This document shows, piece by piece, positions 25,507 through 36,711 of a stretch of 64,000 bases of DNA. The stretch's first letter is position 1. Every line of letters starts with the position of its first letter. The position numbers and the translations under genes were made by a program. Source of the DNA: an uncultured Eubacterium sp. (GTDB lineage: Bacteria > Bacillota > Clostridia > Peptostreptococcales > Anaerovoracaceae); contig UQRM01000007.1 of the NCBI GenBank assembly GCA_900543485.1, forward strand, positions 34,690-98,689, given 5' to 3'. Below the pieces are notes generated by a model that was not told where the DNA came from, ran no database searches, and saw nothing but the letters and a program-made list of their open reading frames with translations.

Positions 25507-26094
25507 CTACTTGGAGTACAATTCGACGATCAAGTGTTCTTCTATTGGCGTGTCTATCTGATCTCTGGTCGGGTCAGCCAGTACTTTTCCTTCCAGCTTA
25601 TCTCTGTCTACGGAGAGCCATGCCGGGATGCCTACTGTCATGTCCTTGATCTCCTGGAACTTAGGAGAGCTTAAGCTCTTTTCTCTGACCTTTATCACAT
25701 CCCCCGGCTTTACCTGATAAGAAGGAATATTGACCTTCTTTCCATTTACCAGGAAGTGGCTGTGAGTAACCAGCTGTCTGGCTTCTCTTCTCGTAGTCGA
25801 AAGCCCCATCCTGTAAACCACATTGTCCAGCCTCTTTTCCAGCATGATGAGAAGGTTTTCACCTGTGATACCCTTCTTCTTTGCGGCCTTTTCGAACGTG
25901 TTCCTGAACTGCTTTTCCTGAACTCCGTATACGAACTTAGCTCTCTGCTTCTCACGGAGCTGCAAGCCGTAATCGCTCATTTTTCTCGTATTTCTCTGAG
26001 AAGTTCTCTTCGACTCCTTGAAAATACCCAGGTGGCTGGGATCTATCTGAAGAGATCTGCATCTCTTTAAAATCGGGTCTCTGTTTACTGCCAT
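25507..26094 (-). CDS. rpsD: 30S ribosomal protein S4
   Basis: 195 residues. The N-terminus ([12 protein letters not shown]) is the short clostridial form without the four-Cys zinc site; one Cys remains. The S4 RNA-binding domain is clear in [12 protein letters not shown] and [22 protein letters not shown] gap of about 150 bases with no gene follows before rpoA. Confidence 0.97.
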   Translation of the reverse strand: MAVNRDPILKRCRSLQIDPSHLGIFKESKRTSQRNTRKMSDYGLQLREKQRAKFVYGVQEKQFRNTFEKAAKKKGITGENLLIMLEKRLDNVVYRMGLSTTRREARQLVTHSHFLVNGKKVNIPSYQVKPGDVIKVREKSLSSPKFQEIKDMTVGIPAWLSVDRDKLEGKVLADPTRDQIDTPIEEHLIVELYSK

Positions 26095-26115
26095 AATTCG
26101 TTTCCTCCCTTCCTA

Positions 26116-26514
26116 TCAGACTCTTCTGCGCTTAGGCGGTCTGCATCCGTTGTGCGGTATAGGTGTAATATCCTTTATCATCGTGATCTCAAGACCTGCC
26201 GTCTGAAGAGCTCTTATGGCAGCTTCTCTGCCGGATCCAGGACCTTTCACGTAAACCTCTACTGTTTTCAAACCGTGTTCCATAGCCGCCTTAGCAGCTT
26301 CTTCGGCAGCCGACTGCGCCGCGAATGGAGTCGACTTCCTCGAACCCTTAAAACCAAGTGAGCCTGCGCTGGACCAGGAAAGAGCATTTCCCGCCATATC
26401 AGTCAGGGTCACCAATGTATTGTTAAAGGTAGCCTGGATATGAGCCTGGCCTTTTTCAACATTCTTACGTTCTTTTCTCTTTTTTCTGACAGCCTTCTTT
26501 ACAGCTTTAGCCAT
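26116..26514 (-). CDS. rpsK: 30S ribosomal protein S11
   Basis: 132 residues. [16 protein letters not shown] and the closing [18 protein letters not shown] are diagnostic. It forms part of the platform of the small subunit near the 3' end of 16S rRNA. The N-terminus is very basic. Confidence 0.97.
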   Translation of the reverse strand: MAKAVKKAVRKKRKERKNVEKGQAHIQATFNNTLVTLTDMAGNALSWSSAGSLGFKGSRKSTPFAAQSAAEEAAKAAMEHGLKTVEVYVKGPGSGREAAIRALQTAGLEITMIKDITPIPHNGCRPPKRRRV

Positions 26515-26529
26515 ATCGTTCTACCTCCT

Positions 26530-26898
26530 TTACTTCTTCTTTCTTCCTACGGTCTTCTTAGGACCTTTTCTAGTTCTGGCGTTCGTCTTTGTCTTCTGTC
26601 CTCTTACAGGAAGACCTCTTCTGTGTCTGATTCCTCTGTAGCATCCGATTTCCATCAGTCTCTTGATGTTCATATTGACATCTCTTCTCAGGTCACCCTC
26701 CACCATGTACTCAGCTTCGATGACCTTTCTGATCTTACCGGCTTCTTCCTCTGTCAGATCCTTGACTCTGGTATCTGGGTTGATTCCGGTCTTCTCTAAA
26801 ATCTTTCTTGAAGTCGCCCATCCTATACCGTAGATATAGGTGAGACCTGCTTCTATCCTTTTTTCATTTGGTAAGTCTACACCGGCTATACGAGCCAT
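26530..26898 (-). CDS. rpsM: 30S ribosomal protein S13
   Basis: 122 residues starting [14 protein letters not shown], with the [17 protein letters not shown] motif and a basic C-terminal tail that reaches the tRNA sites. First of the rpsM-rpsK-rpsD-rpoA-rplQ (alpha operon) block. Confidence 0.97.
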   Translation of the reverse strand: MARIAGVDLPNEKRIEAGLTYIYGIGWATSRKILEKTGINPDTRVKDLTEEEAGKIRKVIEAEYMVEGDLRRDVNMNIKRLMEIGCYRGIRHRRGLPVRGQKTKTNARTRKGPKKTVGRKKK

Positions 26899-27003
26899 AT
26901 TTTCCTCCTGTTCCCATCTTCCGTCACCTTTCTCACCGATATCTCATCGGCAGATAGTAATATAAACGGGATGTTCTTTCAATACAAATTCTTTTCTGTT
27001 CTT

Positions 27004-27141
<138 letters not shown>

Positions 27142-27153
27142 TCATCTATGCTC

Positions 27154-27375
27154 TTATGCTTTGCCTCTCCATGTGATCCTGCCTCTTGTAAGATCATACG
27201 GCGAAAGCTCCACCTTCACCTTATCCCCTGGGATAATCCTGATATAATTAGTCCTTATCTTGCCCGAAACATGTGCCAATACTTTATGACCGGTCTCAAG
27301 CTCAACAATGAACATCGCGTTAGGCTGCGCCTCTATTACTTTACCTTCCGCCTCTATGACATCTTTCTTCGCCAT
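27154..27375 (-). CDS. infA: Translation initiation factor IF-1
   Basis: 73 residues from the ATG at 27375 ([13 protein letters not shown]). It is a single OB-fold, with [19 protein letters not shown] and the [18 protein letters not shown] motif. An upstream extension of the frame overlaps the map stop region and is not used. IF-1 blocks the A site during initiation. Confidence 0.97.
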   Translation of the reverse strand: MAKKDVIEAEGKVIEAQPNAMFIVELETGHKVLAHVSGKIRTNYIRIIPGDKVKVELSPYDLTRGRITWRGKA

Positions 27376-27391
27376 TCTTAACACCTCGCTT

Positions 27392-28144
27392 TTAGTAAGC
27401 CAATGTGAGCAGTTCCGGCTCACCATCGGTTATCGCCACAGTATTCTCATAATGTGCTGCCAGCTTACCGTCCAGAGTGACCACAGTCCAGTTGTTGGAA
27501 AGGGTCTTTACGTCGTACCCGCCTTCGCATATCATCGGTTCGATGGCGAATACCATGCCCTTTGCCAGACGCGGACCTCTGCCGGCCTTTCCGTAGTTAG
27601 GTATCTGCGGTTCCTCATGCATGTTCTGTCCCACGCCATGGCCTACGAAATCACGTATCACCGAAAAGCCTTCGCTCTCTGCCTTCACCTGCACCGCATG
27701 TGAAATGTCCGACAGTCTGCATCCCACTTTGCAGAATTCCAGCCCTGCAAAAAAGCTTTCTCTCGTAACGTCTATAAGCTTCTGCGCTATATCGCTCACC
27801 TTACCTACGGGATAGGTCCTGGCCGCATCGCTGACGTACCCTTTGTAGGTAGATCCTACATCCACGCTGACTATATCGCCATCTTTTATTATCCTCTTCT
27901 TATCCGGGATCCCGTGGACTACTTCTTCGTTAATGGATACGCACGCGCTGGCCGGAAATCCGCCATACCCTTTGAAGGTAGGTATCATCCCGTTTCCTCT
28001 GATGGTGTCTTCAACAAATCTGTCTATGTCTGCGGTAGATATACCAGGCTTGATGAAATCTTCCAGCTCCTTTAATATAAACGCTGTCACCTTGCCTGAT
28101 TCCCTCATCAGATCTATCTCTTCATCCGATTTGATTATTATCAT
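27392..28144 (-). CDS. map: Methionine aminopeptidase, type I
   Basis: 250 residues. The five metal ligands are visible: [17 protein letters not shown] (two Asp), [12 protein letters not shown] (His) and FAIEPMI (Glu), with the last Glu in the C-terminal [12 protein letters not shown]. It removes the initiator Met from new proteins. There is no N-terminal extension. No KOW-domain gene lies between map and infA, unlike in some relatives. Confidence 0.97.
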   Translation of the reverse strand: MIIIKSDEEIDLMRESGKVTAFILKELEDFIKPGISTADIDRFVEDTIRGNGMIPTFKGYGGFPASACVSINEEVVHGIPDKKRIIKDGDIVSVDVGSTYKGYVSDAARTYPVGKVSDIAQKLIDVTRESFFAGLEFCKVGCRLSDISHAVQVKAESEGFSVIRDFVGHGVGQNMHEEPQIPNYGKAGRGPRLAKGMVFAIEPMICEGGYDVKTLSNNWTVVTLDGKLAAHYENTVAITDGEPELLTLAY

Positions 28145-28146
28145 AT

Positions 28147-28791
28147 CTACTCACCCAATATGTCCACGATAGCGTTGAACACATTTTCCAGACCGATGGT
28201 TCCGTCTATATGTGCTATGTTCCCCGCCTTCTCGTAATAATCTATGAGGGGCTTTGTTTCCTTGTTGTATACTTCGATCCTGTTAGCCGCGGTCTCCTCG
28301 TTATCGTCCTTTCGCTGTTCCAGCTCAGCGCCGCATACGTCGCAGATGCCTTCCTTCTTCGGAGGTATGTTGACAACATGATAGGAGGCGCCGCATTTCT
28401 TGCAGACTCTTCTTCCCGTCAGTCGTATCATCAGCTCTTCCTTATTGACATCTATATCGAGTACGTGGTCTACCTTTTTACCCTGTGCTTCCAGGAACTC
28501 ATCCAGCTTTTCAGCCTGAAAGACTGTCCTTGGGAATCCATCCAGAAGGAATCCGTTCCTGCAGTCGTCAGCCTTTAACCTGTCGGTAGCTATCTCAACG
28601 ACCAGCTCATCGGGAACCAGCTCTCCTCTGTTCATGTATTCCTGCGCCTTCTTCCCCAGCTCCGTGCCTTCCTTGATGTTAGCCCTGAATATATCTCCCG
28701 TCGAAATGTGGGGGATATCATACTTCTTGACGATTTTCGCAGCCTGGGTGCCTTTTCCCGCGCCCGGAGGCCCTAATAATATTAAATTCAT
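28147..28791 (-). CDS. adk: Adenylate kinase
   Basis: 214 residues from the ATG at 28791, which follows GGAGG by 6 bases. P-loop [10 protein letters not shown] near residue 7, [12 protein letters not shown] in the core, and a zinc-binding LID with two Cys pairs (CKKCGASYH and CDVCGAEL), as in Gram-positive enzymes. It interconverts ATP, ADP and AMP. It lies between secY and map. Confidence 0.97.
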   Translation of the reverse strand: MNLILLGPPGAGKGTQAAKIVKKYDIPHISTGDIFRANIKEGTELGKKAQEYMNRGELVPDELVVEIATDRLKADDCRNGFLLDGFPRTVFQAEKLDEFLEAQGKKVDHVLDIDVNKEELMIRLTGRRVCKKCGASYHVVNIPPKKEGICDVCGAELEQRKDDNEETAANRIEVYNKETKPLIDYYEKAGNIAHIDGTIGLENVFNAIVDILGE

Positions 28792-28819
28792 GCTCAACCT
28801 CCAATTCTTCAAAAGAGCA

Positions 28820-30103
28820 CTATTTCAGGAATCCCTGATAATTTCTCATTACCATTTGCTGTTCCAGCTGTTTCATGGTATCAAGCGCCACACCCACAGC
28901 GATCAGCAGTGAAGTCCCGCCGAAGTGGAAATTGAGTCCGCCCAGCTGGCTCACTATCGTAGGCAGTATGGCGACTGCCGCCAGGAAAATCGCTCCCACA
29001 AAGGTAATTCTTGTCATAACTCTGTTTAAGTATTCAACCGTAGCCTTACCCGGCCTGATACCCGGGATAAAGCCTCCGTTGGCCTTCATGTTCTGAGCTA
29101 CCTCCAGCGGATTAAAGGTCACGGAAGTGTAGAAGTAGGTGAAGAATATTATCAGAGCTACATTACACACGGCGTATACCCACACTCCCGGCGTTCCCGT
29201 CGGAGAAAGCCATTTTTCTATCCATGCTGCCACACCACTGCTGCTATCCATAAAATATGTTATTGTCAGTGGGAACTGCAGGAATGACATGGCGAATATT
29301 ACCGGGATGACGCCGGCCTGATTCACCTTCAAAGGAATGTGAGTTGCCTGTCCTCCGTACATCTTCCTTCCTACGACTCTCTTTGCATACTGTACCGGGA
29401 TCCTCCTCTGACCCTGCTGTACTTCTATGATACCGACAATTACCAGCACACAGAAGATGATGAACAAGATCAACGTAACGATGCTCATGGTCCCGTCCTG
29501 TACTCTTACCCAGATCTCCTGGATACCTGACGGGAGTCTGGAGATTATTCCCGCGAATATTATCAGCGATATGCCGTTTCCGATACCGTATTCATTTATC
29601 TGCTCACCCAGCCACATGAGGAATGTGGTTCCCGCCGTAAGCACCAGAACGATCACAGCGACGGAAAACACATCGGTGCTGATAAGCGCCTGCCTGAAGA
29701 GCCCTATGGAAACTCCGATGGCCTGAACTATCGCCAGTACAACTGTGAGATAACGAGTATACTGCGCTATCTTTTTTCTTCCTTCGGTTCCTTCTCTCGC
29801 CAGCCGTTCCAGAGACGGAACAGCGATGGTCAAAAGTTGAAGAATGATGGAGGCAGTAATATATGGTGTGATACTCAACGCGAATATGGTAAAGTTACTG
29901 AACGCGCCTCCTGAGAACAGATTGAACAGAGCAAAGAGCCCTGTTTCGCTGTCAAAAGTTTGGGCAAGCACTTCCCTGTCGATCCCCGGCACAGGGATCT
30001 GGGATCCGATTCTGAAAATCAACAGCATAAGCAGCGTGAATATGATTTTCTTTCTGATGTCAGGAATGTTCCAAGCTTTTGCGACTGTTCTGATCATCTC
30101 CAT
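28820..30103 (-). CDS. secY: Protein translocase subunit SecY
   Basis: 427 residues with ten membrane helices; it forms the Sec channel in the cytoplasmic membrane. Family motifs include [31 protein letters not shown] near the plug and lateral gate, [14 protein letters not shown], and [20 protein letters not shown]. The start overlaps the rplO stop by one base (TAATG), indicating translational coupling. Confidence 0.98.
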   Translation of the reverse strand: MEMIRTVAKAWNIPDIRKKIIFTLLMLLIFRIGSQIPVPGIDREVLAQTFDSETGLFALFNLFSGGAFSNFTIFALSITPYITASIILQLLTIAVPSLERLAREGTEGRKKIAQYTRYLTVVLAIVQAIGVSIGLFRQALISTDVFSVAVIVLVLTAGTTFLMWLGEQINEYGIGNGISLIIFAGIISRLPSGIQEIWVRVQDGTMSIVTLILFIIFCVLVIVGIIEVQQGQRRIPVQYAKRVVGRKMYGGQATHIPLKVNQAGVIPVIFAMSFLQFPLTITYFMDSSSGVAAWIEKWLSPTGTPGVWVYAVCNVALIIFFTYFYTSVTFNPLEVAQNMKANGGFIPGIRPGKATVEYLNRVMTRITFVGAIFLAAVAILPTIVSQLGGLNFHFGGTSLLIAVGVALDTMKQLEQQMVMRNYQGFLK

Positions 30104-30543
30104 TAGATCACCTCGGCCTTTCCTCCGGCAGCTTCTATCTTCTCTACTGCAGTCTTGCTGAATTTATGGGCCTGAACCGTCAGATTCTTTTCGATGTTAC
30201 CGTTTCCGAGGATCTTGATGCCATCCTTGACCTGTTTGGCCATTCCGGCTTCCTTTATAAGTTCCGGAGTCACCACTGTGCCCTCCTCGAACCTGTTGAG
30301 ATCTTCCACGTTGAGAACTGTATACTCCGTTCTCCAGATATTGGTGAATCCTCTCTTAGGAATTCTCCTGTAAAGAGGCATCTGACCTCCTTCGAATCCA
30401 GGTCTGACACCGCCGCCGCTTCTGGACTTCTGTCCATTCATACCTCTTCCGGCAGTCTTACCCTGTCCCGTAGCTGTACCTCGACCTTTTCTCTTAGGGG
30501 CCTTAGTCGCTCCCGGAACAGCTCTTAATTCATGAAGTTTCAT
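30103..30543 (-). CDS. rplO: 50S ribosomal protein L15
   Basis: 146 residues from the ATG at 30543 ([12 protein letters not shown]), with GGAGG 10 bases upstream. [21 protein letters not shown] (region) is the basic rRNA-binding N-terminal part typical of L15. Confidence 0.96.
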   Translation of the reverse strand: MKLHELRAVPGATKAPKRKGRGTATGQGKTAGRGMNGQKSRSGGGVRPGFEGGQMPLYRRIPKRGFTNIWRTEYTVLNVEDLNRFEEGTVVTPELIKEAGMAKQVKDGIKILGNGNIEKNLTVQAHKFSKTAVEKIEAAGGKAEVI

Positions 30544-30562
30544 TTCGCTTGCACCTCCCATC

Positions 30563-30745
30563 CTATAGCTCTTCTACAGTCAAAAGATGCGGAACCTTGT
30601 TTATAGCTCCCCTGGTCACCGGAGAGTCAATGAGTTCAACCGACTGGTGCATCTTCTTAAGTCCTAACGCTTCTACAACTTTCTTCTGTTTTGGGGAAGC
30701 GCCAATAACACTTTTCGTCAATGTGACTTTTATCATCTTTGCCAT
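30563..30745 (-). CDS. rpmD: 50S ribosomal protein L30
   Basis: 60 residues. [25 protein letters not shown] (region) is the conserved core. Bacterial-length L30 between rpsE and rplO. Confidence 0.96.
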   Translation of the reverse strand: MAKMIKVTLTKSVIGASPKQKKVVEALGLKKMHQSVELIDSPVTRGAINKVPHLLTVEEL

Positions 30746-30760
30746 TGTTTCTGCCTCCTC

Positions 30761-31264
30761 TTATCCTAGAATTTCCTGCGGGGTCTTTCCTCGCTTGGCT
30801 GCCACCTGCTCCACGGTCATGAGGCTCTTAAGTCCTTCCAGCGTGGCGTACGCCATATTTCCCGTATTATTGGAACCGATGGACTTGGCTCTGATATCCT
30901 TGATCCCTGCGGCTTCCAGAACAGTACGCACCGATGAACCGGCGATTACTCCGGTACCCGGCATAGCCGGCATCAGCAGCACTCTGCCTGCTCCGAAAAT
31001 CCCCAGATTCCTGTGAGGGATAGTCGTACCCACAGTAGGAACTTCTATGATGCTTTTCTTTGCGTCCTCAGTGGCCTTTCTCACCGCTTCCGGAATTTCC
31101 TGAGCTTTGCCGAGGCCAACGCCTACGTGACCTTCGCCGTCGCCTACGACTACCGTAACGCTGAATCTCATATTTCTTCCGCCTTTAACGGTCTTCGCTA
31201 CACGTCTGATGCTCACGATAGTTTCGCTCAGCTCCAGCTTTGATACATCTATAGTATTTCGCAT
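30761..31264 (-). CDS. rpsE: 30S ribosomal protein S5
   Basis: 167 residues. The double-stranded-RNA-binding S5 N-domain shows [14 protein letters not shown] and [17 protein letters not shown]; the C-domain shows [18 protein letters not shown]. Contributes to translational accuracy at the decoding centre. The RBS is AACAGGAGG. Confidence 0.97.
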   Translation of the reverse strand: MRNTIDVSKLELSETIVSIRRVAKTVKGGRNMRFSVTVVVGDGEGHVGVGLGKAQEIPEAVRKATEDAKKSIIEVPTVGTTIPHRNLGIFGAGRVLLMPAMPGTGVIAGSSVRTVLEAAGIKDIRAKSIGSNNTGNMAYATLEGLKSLMTVEQVAAKRGKTPQEILG

Positions 31265-31279
31265 TCAACTTACCTCCTG

Positions 31280-31645
31280 TTAGAATTTCAAACCTGCTTC
31301 ACGGGCTCCGTCGGCAAGTTCCTTTACTCTTCCGTGATAGAGGAATCCGCCTCTGTCAAAGGTAACCTCTTCGATACCCTTGGCCAGTGCCCTTTTCGCG
31401 ATAGCTTCTCCTACTGCTTTGGCAGCTTCCTTGTTGCCGCCGTATCCGACTTGTGACTTTAATTCCTTGTCGACAGTAGATGCTGAAGCAAGCGTAACTC
31501 CGTTTACATCGTCGATAATCTGAACGGAAATATTCTTACTGCTTCTGAAAACGCAGAGCCTAGGCTTCTCAGGAGTTCCATAAAGGTTTTTTCTGATTCT
31601 CTGGTGTCTGGCAACACGCTTATCATTTCTGCTTTCTTTAGCCAT
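31280..31645 (-). CDS. rplR: 50S ribosomal protein L18
   Basis: 121 residues. [23 protein letters not shown] is the L18 signature region and [22 protein letters not shown] the conserved end. Binds 5S rRNA together with L5. Confidence 0.97.
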   Translation of the reverse strand: MAKESRNDKRVARHQRIRKNLYGTPEKPRLCVFRSSKNISVQIIDDVNGVTLASASTVDKELKSQVGYGGNKEAAKAVGEAIAKRALAKGIEEVTFDRGGFLYHGRVKELADGAREAGLKF

Positions 31646-31663
31646 TTTACTTTACTCCTTTCC

Positions 31664-32209
31664 TTATGATGAAGCCCCGGTCTTACCTTCTTTTCTGCGA
31701 ATGTATTCGCCCTCATATCTGATCCCCTTGCCCTTATAAGGTTCAGGAGCTCTCCAGGCTCTTATGTTCGCAGCGTAATTTCCGACCTTAGCTTTGTCTA
31801 TACCTTTAACTATGACAGTTGTAGCATCCGGAGCCTCTGTAGTGATGCCTTCCGGGTCTTCCAGCTCAACAGGGTGCGAATATCCCAGGTTCATCACCAG
31901 CTTCTTGCCCTTCTTCTCGGCCTTATAACCTACGCCTACCAGCTGGAGCTTCTTTTCGTACCCTTCGGTAACGCCGATCACCATGTTGCTTATCAGCGCT
32001 CTTGCCAGTCCGTGCTGAGCTCTCTTCTCGGCATCGTCTCCGTCTCTCGATACCGTCACTACGTTGTCCTTGTTCTCTATAGTCAGTAAATCGCTTACCT
32101 TTTCCTGCAATTCGCCTTTCGGTCCCTTAACGGTCACGACATTCTTATCATCGACCTTGACCTCAACGCCGGCAGGAAGAGTGATTGGTTTCTTACCTAT
32201 TCTTGACAT
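31664..32209 (-). CDS. rplF: 50S ribosomal protein L6
   Basis: 181 residues, two tandem L6 domains. [17 protein letters not shown] opens it; the closing [22 protein letters not shown] is diagnostic. Located near the factor-binding stalk. Confidence 0.97.
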   Translation of the reverse strand: MSRIGKKPITLPAGVEVKVDDKNVVTVKGPKGELQEKVSDLLTIENKDNVVTVSRDGDDAEKRAQHGLARALISNMVIGVTEGYEKKLQLVGVGYKAEKKGKKLVMNLGYSHPVELEDPEGITTEAPDATTVIVKGIDKAKVGNYAANIRAWRAPEPYKGKGIRYEGEYIRRKEGKTGASS

Positions 32210-32221
32210 TGTTCTTTCCTC

Positions 32222-32620
32222 CTACCATACATAACAGATTACTTCTCCGCCGATACCCAGCTGTCTGGCTTCCTTGTCACTGATGACTCCTTTGGATGTG
32301 GAAATCACCGCGATGCCCAGTCCGCCCAGAACTCTTGGGATCTCATTGGCCTTGGCGTACGATTTAAGGCCCGGCTTTGAAATCTTTCTGATTCCGCTTA
32401 TAACTCTTTCTTTATTAGGACCGTACTTCATAGTGACTGTGATCATGCCCTGCTTGTTATCTTCCGTCACCTTGAAGTCCTCGATGTATCCTTCTTCCTT
32501 CAATATGCCCGCGATAGCTTTCTTCATCTTAGAAGCGGGAATATCGACCGTTTTATGACCTGCAGTATTTGCGTTCCTGATTCTTGTCAGCATATCTGCA
32601 ATAGGATCTGTCATTGTCAT
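32222..32620 (-). CDS. rpsH: 30S ribosomal protein S8
   Basis: 132 residues. [16 protein letters not shown] opens it, after a two-residue possible extension (start could be 32620 or 32614), and [22 protein letters not shown] ends it. Primary 16S rRNA binder. AGGAG lies 10 bases before the first ATG. Confidence 0.96.
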   Translation of the reverse strand: MTMTDPIADMLTRIRNANTAGHKTVDIPASKMKKAIAGILKEEGYIEDFKVTEDNKQGMITVTMKYGPNKERVISGIRKISKPGLKSYAKANEIPRVLGGLGIAVISTSKGVISDKEARQLGIGGEVICYVW

Positions 32621-32691
32621 CTTATATATTCTCCTTCCTCCGCCAGTTCAGCAATCAAGCTGCTTAACGGATAGTAGTGCTTTAACTCGTA

Positions 32692-32877
32692 TTACCAGCT
32701 TGCTTTTCTCACGCCTGGGATCTCTCCCTTATAGGCAAGCTCTCTGAAGCAGATACGGCAGATGCCGTATTTTCTCAGTACAGAATGTGGTCTTCCGCAT
32801 ATCCTGCATCTCGTATATGCACGTGTCGAAAACTTAGGTTTTCTCTGCTGCTTCACTTTGAGAGATGTTTTAGCCAT
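32692..32877 (-). CDS. rpsZ: 30S ribosomal protein S14, zinc type
   Basis: 61 residues with the zinc ribbon [20 protein letters not shown] (two CxxC pairs) and the closing [15 protein letters not shown]. This is the short Zn-dependent S14 that Bacillota carry in this operon, not the longer zinc-free paralog. Confidence 0.97.
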   Translation of the reverse strand: MAKTSLKVKQQRKPKFSTRAYTRCRICGRPHSVLRKYGICRICFRELAYKGEIPGVRKASW

Positions 32878-32923
32878 TTTTTCCCTCCTTATATAATCTC
32901 CGAGCGCAATCGGTGAACTGCTC

Positions 32924-33463
32924 TTACTTCTCGAACGGCAGTCCCAGACCTGCCAGCAGCGCTGCGGCCTCTTCGTCTGTCTTCGCTGATGTCGTGAATA
33001 CTATATTCATGCCCTTTATGGTATCAACTTTATCATAGTTGATCTCAGGGAATATGAGCTGCTCCTTTATACCCATGGAGTAATTTCCTCTGCCGTCAAA
33101 GGAGTTCTTGCTCACGCCCTTGAAGTCTCTTACTCTCGGAAGAGCGATGTTGAACAACTTGTCGATGAAATCGTACATGTTTTCGCCCCTGAGGGTGACC
33201 TTGGCTCCGACAGGCATTCCCTGTCTCACCTTGAAGTTGGCTATGGATTTTCTCGCTCTGGTCACTACAGGTCTCTGCCCTGTGATGAGGCTTATCTCTT
33301 CTATAGCGCTTTCCATTATCTTGGCGTTTTCCTTAGCTTCGCCGAGACCCATGTTGATCGTGACCTTTTCCAGCTTCGGCACTTCCATCACGTTGGTATA
33401 TTTAAACTGCTCCATCAATGCCGGAAACACGTCGTTCTTATAAGACTCTCTCAATCTTGCCAA
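32924..33463 (-). CDS. rplE: 50S ribosomal protein L5
   Basis: 179 residues. [37 protein letters not shown] (region) and the [21 protein letters not shown] end are L5 hallmarks. Binds 5S rRNA and contacts P-site tRNA. Confidence 0.97.
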   Translation of the reverse strand: MARLRESYKNDVFPALMEQFKYTNVMEVPKLEKVTINMGLGEAKENAKIMESAIEEISLITGQRPVVTRARKSIANFKVRQGMPVGAKVTLRGENMYDFIDKLFNIALPRVRDFKGVSKNSFDGRGNYSMGIKEQLIFPEINYDKVDTIKGMNIVFTTSAKTDEEAAALLAGLGLPFEK

Positions 33464-33480
33464 AACCGTCTCCTCCTTTC

Positions 33481-33786
33481 CTAGTCTATTACGGCGCCGG
33501 TCTTCTTAGCTACTCTGACCTTCTTGCCGTTCTCTACTTTATAGCCTATTCTGCTTGGCTGCTTTGCTTTAGTATCATAGTACATGACGTTCGAAACATC
33601 GATAGGGCCTTCCTGATGCTTTATCTCAGCGGCTTCCTTCTGAGTCTGCTTCTGGTGCTTCGTCTGCACATTAACGCCTTCCACTATCACCCTGCCTTCT
33701 TTAGGCATGGCCTTCAGTACCTTGCCGGTAACGCCTTTGTCCTTGCCGGTCAGTACTATTACAGTGTCATCTTTCTTAATTCGCAT
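33481..33786 (-). CDS. rplX: 50S ribosomal protein L24
   Basis: 101 residues from the ATG at 33786, 8 bases after GGAGG; the frame can be read from a GTG 9 bases earlier, but that overlaps the RBS. KOW motif: [20 protein letters not shown]. Assembly initiator of the large subunit. Confidence 0.96.
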   Translation of the reverse strand: MRIKKDDTVIVLTGKDKGVTGKVLKAMPKEGRVIVEGVNVQTKHQKQTQKEAAEIKHQEGPIDVSNVMYYDTKAKQPSRIGYKVENGKKVRVAKKTGAVID

Positions 33787-33798
33787 CTCGTACACCTC

Positions 33799-34167
33799 CT
33801 ATAATACTTCCGGTGCCAGGGACACTATCTTCATGAATCCCTTATCTCTCAGCTCTCTTGCTACAGGTCCGAAGATACGGGTTCCAACCGGTTGTAAATC
33901 TTCCTTTATAACTACAGCCGCGTTCTGATCGAACTTCACATAGCTGCCGTCCACTCTTCTGGCACCCTGCTTCGTTCTAACAATAACGGCTCTGACTACT
34001 TCGCCCTTTTTCACAACTCCACCCGGCGTAGCGTCCTTTACCGCGCAGACGATCACATCTCCGATGTGAGCGTACTGACGGCTGGTTCCACCCAGGATAC
34101 GTATGCATAAAAGTTCTTTAGCGCCGGAGTTGTCAGCGACCTTTAATCTCGTTTCAGTCTGGATCAT
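33799..34167 (-). CDS. rplN: 50S ribosomal protein L14
   Basis: 122 residues, canonical length. [19 protein letters not shown] opens it and [23 protein letters not shown] is the conserved end. Confidence 0.98.
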   Translation of the reverse strand: MIQTETRLKVADNSGAKELLCIRILGGTSRQYAHIGDVIVCAVKDATPGGVVKKGEVVRAVIVRTKQGARRVDGSYVKFDQNAAVVIKEDLQPVGTRIFGPVARELRDKGFMKIVSLAPEVL

Positions 34168-34182
34168 CGTTAGGCGCCTCCT

Positions 34183-34443
34183 TTACTTAACTTTTTCAAC
34201 GATGTTGACAAGTCTCCATCTCTTGTCCTTGGACAGAGGTCTCGTCTCCATGATTCTAACTTTATCGCCGATCTGGCATTCATTGTTCTCGTCGTGAGCC
34301 TTGACTTTCTTGGTTCTCTTTACAGCCTTTCCGTAAAGGGAATGTCTTACGAAGTCTTCAACCGCTACGACAACTGTCTTGTCCATCTTATCGCTTACGA
34401 CCATGCCGACTCTTGTCTTTCTTCTGTTTCTTTCAACTGCCAT
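34183..34443 (-). CDS. rpsQ: 30S ribosomal protein S17
   Basis: 86 residues, an OB-fold protein. [22 protein letters not shown] and [21 protein letters not shown] are characteristic. Primary binder of 16S rRNA. Confidence 0.97.
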   Translation of the reverse strand: MAVERNRRKTRVGMVVSDKMDKTVVVAVEDFVRHSLYGKAVKRTKKVKAHDENNECQIGDKVRIMETRPLSKDKRWRLVNIVEKVK

Positions 34444-34461
34444 AATACATCCTCCTTTCCG

Positions 34462-34665
34462 TTAGCCCTGAACCTTCGCGAGTTCCTTTTCCCTGATAAT
34501 GGTCTTGACTCTCGCGATGTCTCTCTTCGTTTCACGCATCTTTATCGGATTTTCAAGCTGTCCCGTAACATGCTGGAATCTGAGATTGAAGAGATCCTTC
34601 TTCATCTTTGACAGTTCCGCGTTCAGCTCAGCTTCTGACATTTCTCTGATTTTCTTCAATTCCAT
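34462..34665 (-). CDS. rpmC: 50S ribosomal protein L29
   Basis: 67 residues, two-helix L29. LRFQHVTGQLENPIKMRETKRDIAR (region) is the signature. Start overlaps the rplP stop by one base. Lies at the peptide exit tunnel. Confidence 0.97.
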   Translation of the reverse strand: MELKKIREMSEAELNAELSKMKKDLFNLRFQHVTGQLENPIKMRETKRDIARVKTIIREKELAKVQG

Positions 34666-35099
34666 TATGCTTCACCACCCTTTGCTAATTCCTGGTCTTT
34701 GATGGCAAATTTGCACTTGACAGGCAGCTTGTGAGCCGCCAGCCTCATCGCTTCTCTGGCCTGCGCCTCAGTAACGCCCTCTATCTCGAACATTATCCTG
34801 CCCGGTTTTACAACCGCTACCCAGTACTCAGGAGCACCTTTACCGGAACCCATTCGTACTTCGGCCGGCTTCTTCGTTACCGGCTTGTGCGGGAATATCT
34901 TTATATATACCTTACCGCCTCTCTTGACGGATCTGGTCATCGCAATTCTGGCTGCTTCTATCTGATTCGAAGTTATCCATCCACATTCAGTGGCTGCAAG
35001 ACCGTAATCACCGTACGTTACGGTGTTGCCCTTCGTTGCCTTGCCCTTCATTCTGCCTCTGTGGACTCTTCTACGTTTAACGCGCTTTGGCATTAACAT
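34665..35099 (-). CDS. rplP: 50S ribosomal protein L16
   Basis: 144 residues. Starts [21 protein letters not shown] lies 8 bases before the first ATG (35099), which supports that start over the ATG two codons later. [17 protein letters not shown] is conserved. Sits next to the A-site tRNA. Confidence 0.97.
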   Translation of the reverse strand: MLMPKRVKRRRVHRGRMKGKATKGNTVTYGDYGLAATECGWITSNQIEAARIAMTRSVKRGGKVYIKIFPHKPVTKKPAEVRMGSGKGAPEYWVAVVKPGRIMFEIEGVTEAQAREAMRLAAHKLPVKCKFAIKDQELAKGGEA

Positions 35100-35118
35100 G
35101 ACAACGTCCTCCTTTCGT

Positions 35119-36051
35119 CTATTCTTCAGATGCGGCGTCAGCAGGCGCTTCCGCGGCAGTCTGTGATTCTTCGACCTGTGCTTCCTGTGCCTGAGCCTCC
35201 TGTGCTTCGGCAGCTGCCTTCTTGGCCGCTTCCTCCTCAGGATCTACCTTCGGCTTTCTAACTCTCATGTTGACAGCTTTAGGCGCGGCTTCAGCTCTGT
35301 CGTGTCTTCTGTCATCTCTTCTAGGTCTTCTGTCACCGTCTCTTCTCTGTCTTCTGTCGCCTCTCTTCTTGCCGTCTCTTCTGTCATTCTTTTCTTCAGG
35401 CACTGCGCTCTTGAGGCCCTTGTCGAGTATCTCTCCGTGATTTATCCATACCTTCACGCCCAGTTTGCCGTAAGTCGTATCCGCTTCCGCGAATCCGTAA
35501 TCGATGTCGGCTCTCAGGGTGTGGAGTGGAACGTTACCTTCGCTGTACTTTTCGGATCTGGCGATTTCCGCACCGCCCAGTCTTCCCGATGTGAGGACCT
35601 TGATACCCTTGGCTCCGGCCTTCATGGTCCTGCCTATGGCCTGCTTCATGGCTCTTCTGAAGGAAACTCTTCTCTCCAGAGCCTGAGCGATACTTTCGGC
35701 TGTCAGCTGAGCGTCCAGCTCCGATCTTCTCACTTCTTTGATATCGATGATGATAGTCTTTCCCGTCATCTTTTCCAGCTCTCCTTTGAGCTCATCGATG
35801 CCGGTCCCCGACCTTCCTATTACCATGCCGGGTTTGGCTGTCATTACGATCACCTTCAGCTTGTTTTCCGCGGCTCTCTCCAGTACGATCTTTGATACTC
35901 CCGCGGCATACAGCTTTTTCTTTACGAAGTCTCTTACTTTATTATCTTCAATGAGGTAATCGGCAAACTTAGTCTTATCTGCGTACCATTTTGAATCCCA
36001 GTCTTTTATTACGCCTACTCTCAGCCCATGAGGACTTACTTTCTGACCCAT
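35119..36051 (-). CDS. rpsC: 30S ribosomal protein S3 with a long charged C-terminal tail
   Basis: 310 residues, compared with about 210-230 in most bacteria. The normal body is complete: [20 protein letters not shown], the KH domain around [20 protein letters not shown] and the end near [14 protein letters not shown]. About 90 extra residues follow: first Arg/Asp-rich ([20 protein letters not shown] region), then Lys-rich, then Ala/Glu/Gln-rich ([11 protein letters not shown]). The tail is predicted to be disordered. S3 lies at the mRNA entry tunnel, where the tail could contact mRNA; that role is inference. Confidence 0.96.
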   Translation of the reverse strand: MGQKVSPHGLRVGVIKDWDSKWYADKTKFADYLIEDNKVRDFVKKKLYAAGVSKIVLERAAENKLKVIVMTAKPGMVIGRSGTGIDELKGELEKMTGKTIIIDIKEVRRSELDAQLTAESIAQALERRVSFRRAMKQAIGRTMKAGAKGIKVLTSGRLGGAEIARSEKYSEGNVPLHTLRADIDYGFAEADTTYGKLGVKVWINHGEILDKGLKSAVPEEKNDRRDGKKRGDRRQRRDGDRRPRRDDRRHDRAEAAPKAVNMRVRKPKVDPEEEAAKKAAAEAQEAQAQEAQVEESQTAAEAPADAASEE

Positions 36052-36068
36052 TTATTGAACCTCCTATC

Positions 36069-36401
36069 CTAATTTCTTTCCTTGAGAGTAACGCCCACAT
36101 GGCTGCTTCTCTTCAGTATTATCGACGCTCTGCCCTGTGATCCGGCTCTCCATCTCTTCATAGTCGGCCCCTGGTTGGCATAAACTTCGGCGACATAAAG
36201 ATTGTCTGTGTTCATTTCCTTCACATCCGCGTTAGCAGCGGCGGACTTGACAACCTTTTCCACTATCTCAGCTCCTTTACCGGGAGTGAACTTCAGAATG
36301 TTCAATGCCTCGTTTAAATCCTTTCCTCTTACCAGATCGGTAACAGGCTTAAGTTTGATAGGAGACATTCTCACATATTTTGCAACTGCTTTTGCTTCCA
36401 T
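36069..36401 (-). CDS. rplV: 50S ribosomal protein L22
   Basis: 110 residues. VRMSPIKLKPVTDLVRGKDLNEAL and GPTMKRWRAGSQGRASIILKRSSH (regions) are diagnostic; the beta-hairpin lines the exit tunnel near the macrolide site. Confidence 0.97.
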   Translation of the reverse strand: MEAKAVAKYVRMSPIKLKPVTDLVRGKDLNEALNILKFTPGKGAEIVEKVVKSAAANADVKEMNTDNLYVAEVYANQGPTMKRWRAGSQGRASIILKRSSHVGVTLKERN

Positions 36402-36417
36402 TTTTTATCTCCTTTTC

Positions 36418-36693
36418 TTACTTATCTACTTTCTTGTCGGCAGCATGGCCTCTGTAGGTCCTCGTCGGAGCAAATTCTCCCAGACGGTGTCCTACCATAT
36501 CTTCCGTTATATATACGGGAACGTGCTTACGCCCGTCATGTACCGCTATCGTATGTCCTACCATCTGTGGGAATATGGTCGATGGTCTGGACCATGTCTT
36601 TATCACTTTCTTATCGTTAGCCGCGTTCATCTCTTCGATGGCTTTAAGCAGCTTGGCGTTTACGAAAGGGCCCTTTTTAAGCGATCTACCCAT
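36418..36693 (-). CDS. rpsS: 30S ribosomal protein S19
   Basis: 91 residues. [38 protein letters not shown] and the end [13 protein letters not shown] are conserved. Located in the small-subunit head. Confidence 0.98.
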   Translation of the reverse strand: MGRSLKKGPFVNAKLLKAIEEMNAANDKKVIKTWSRPSTIFPQMVGHTIAVHDGRKHVPVYITEDMVGHRLGEFAPTRTYRGHAADKKVDK

Positions 36694-36711
36694 TGTTTCT
36701 GCTCCTTCCTG

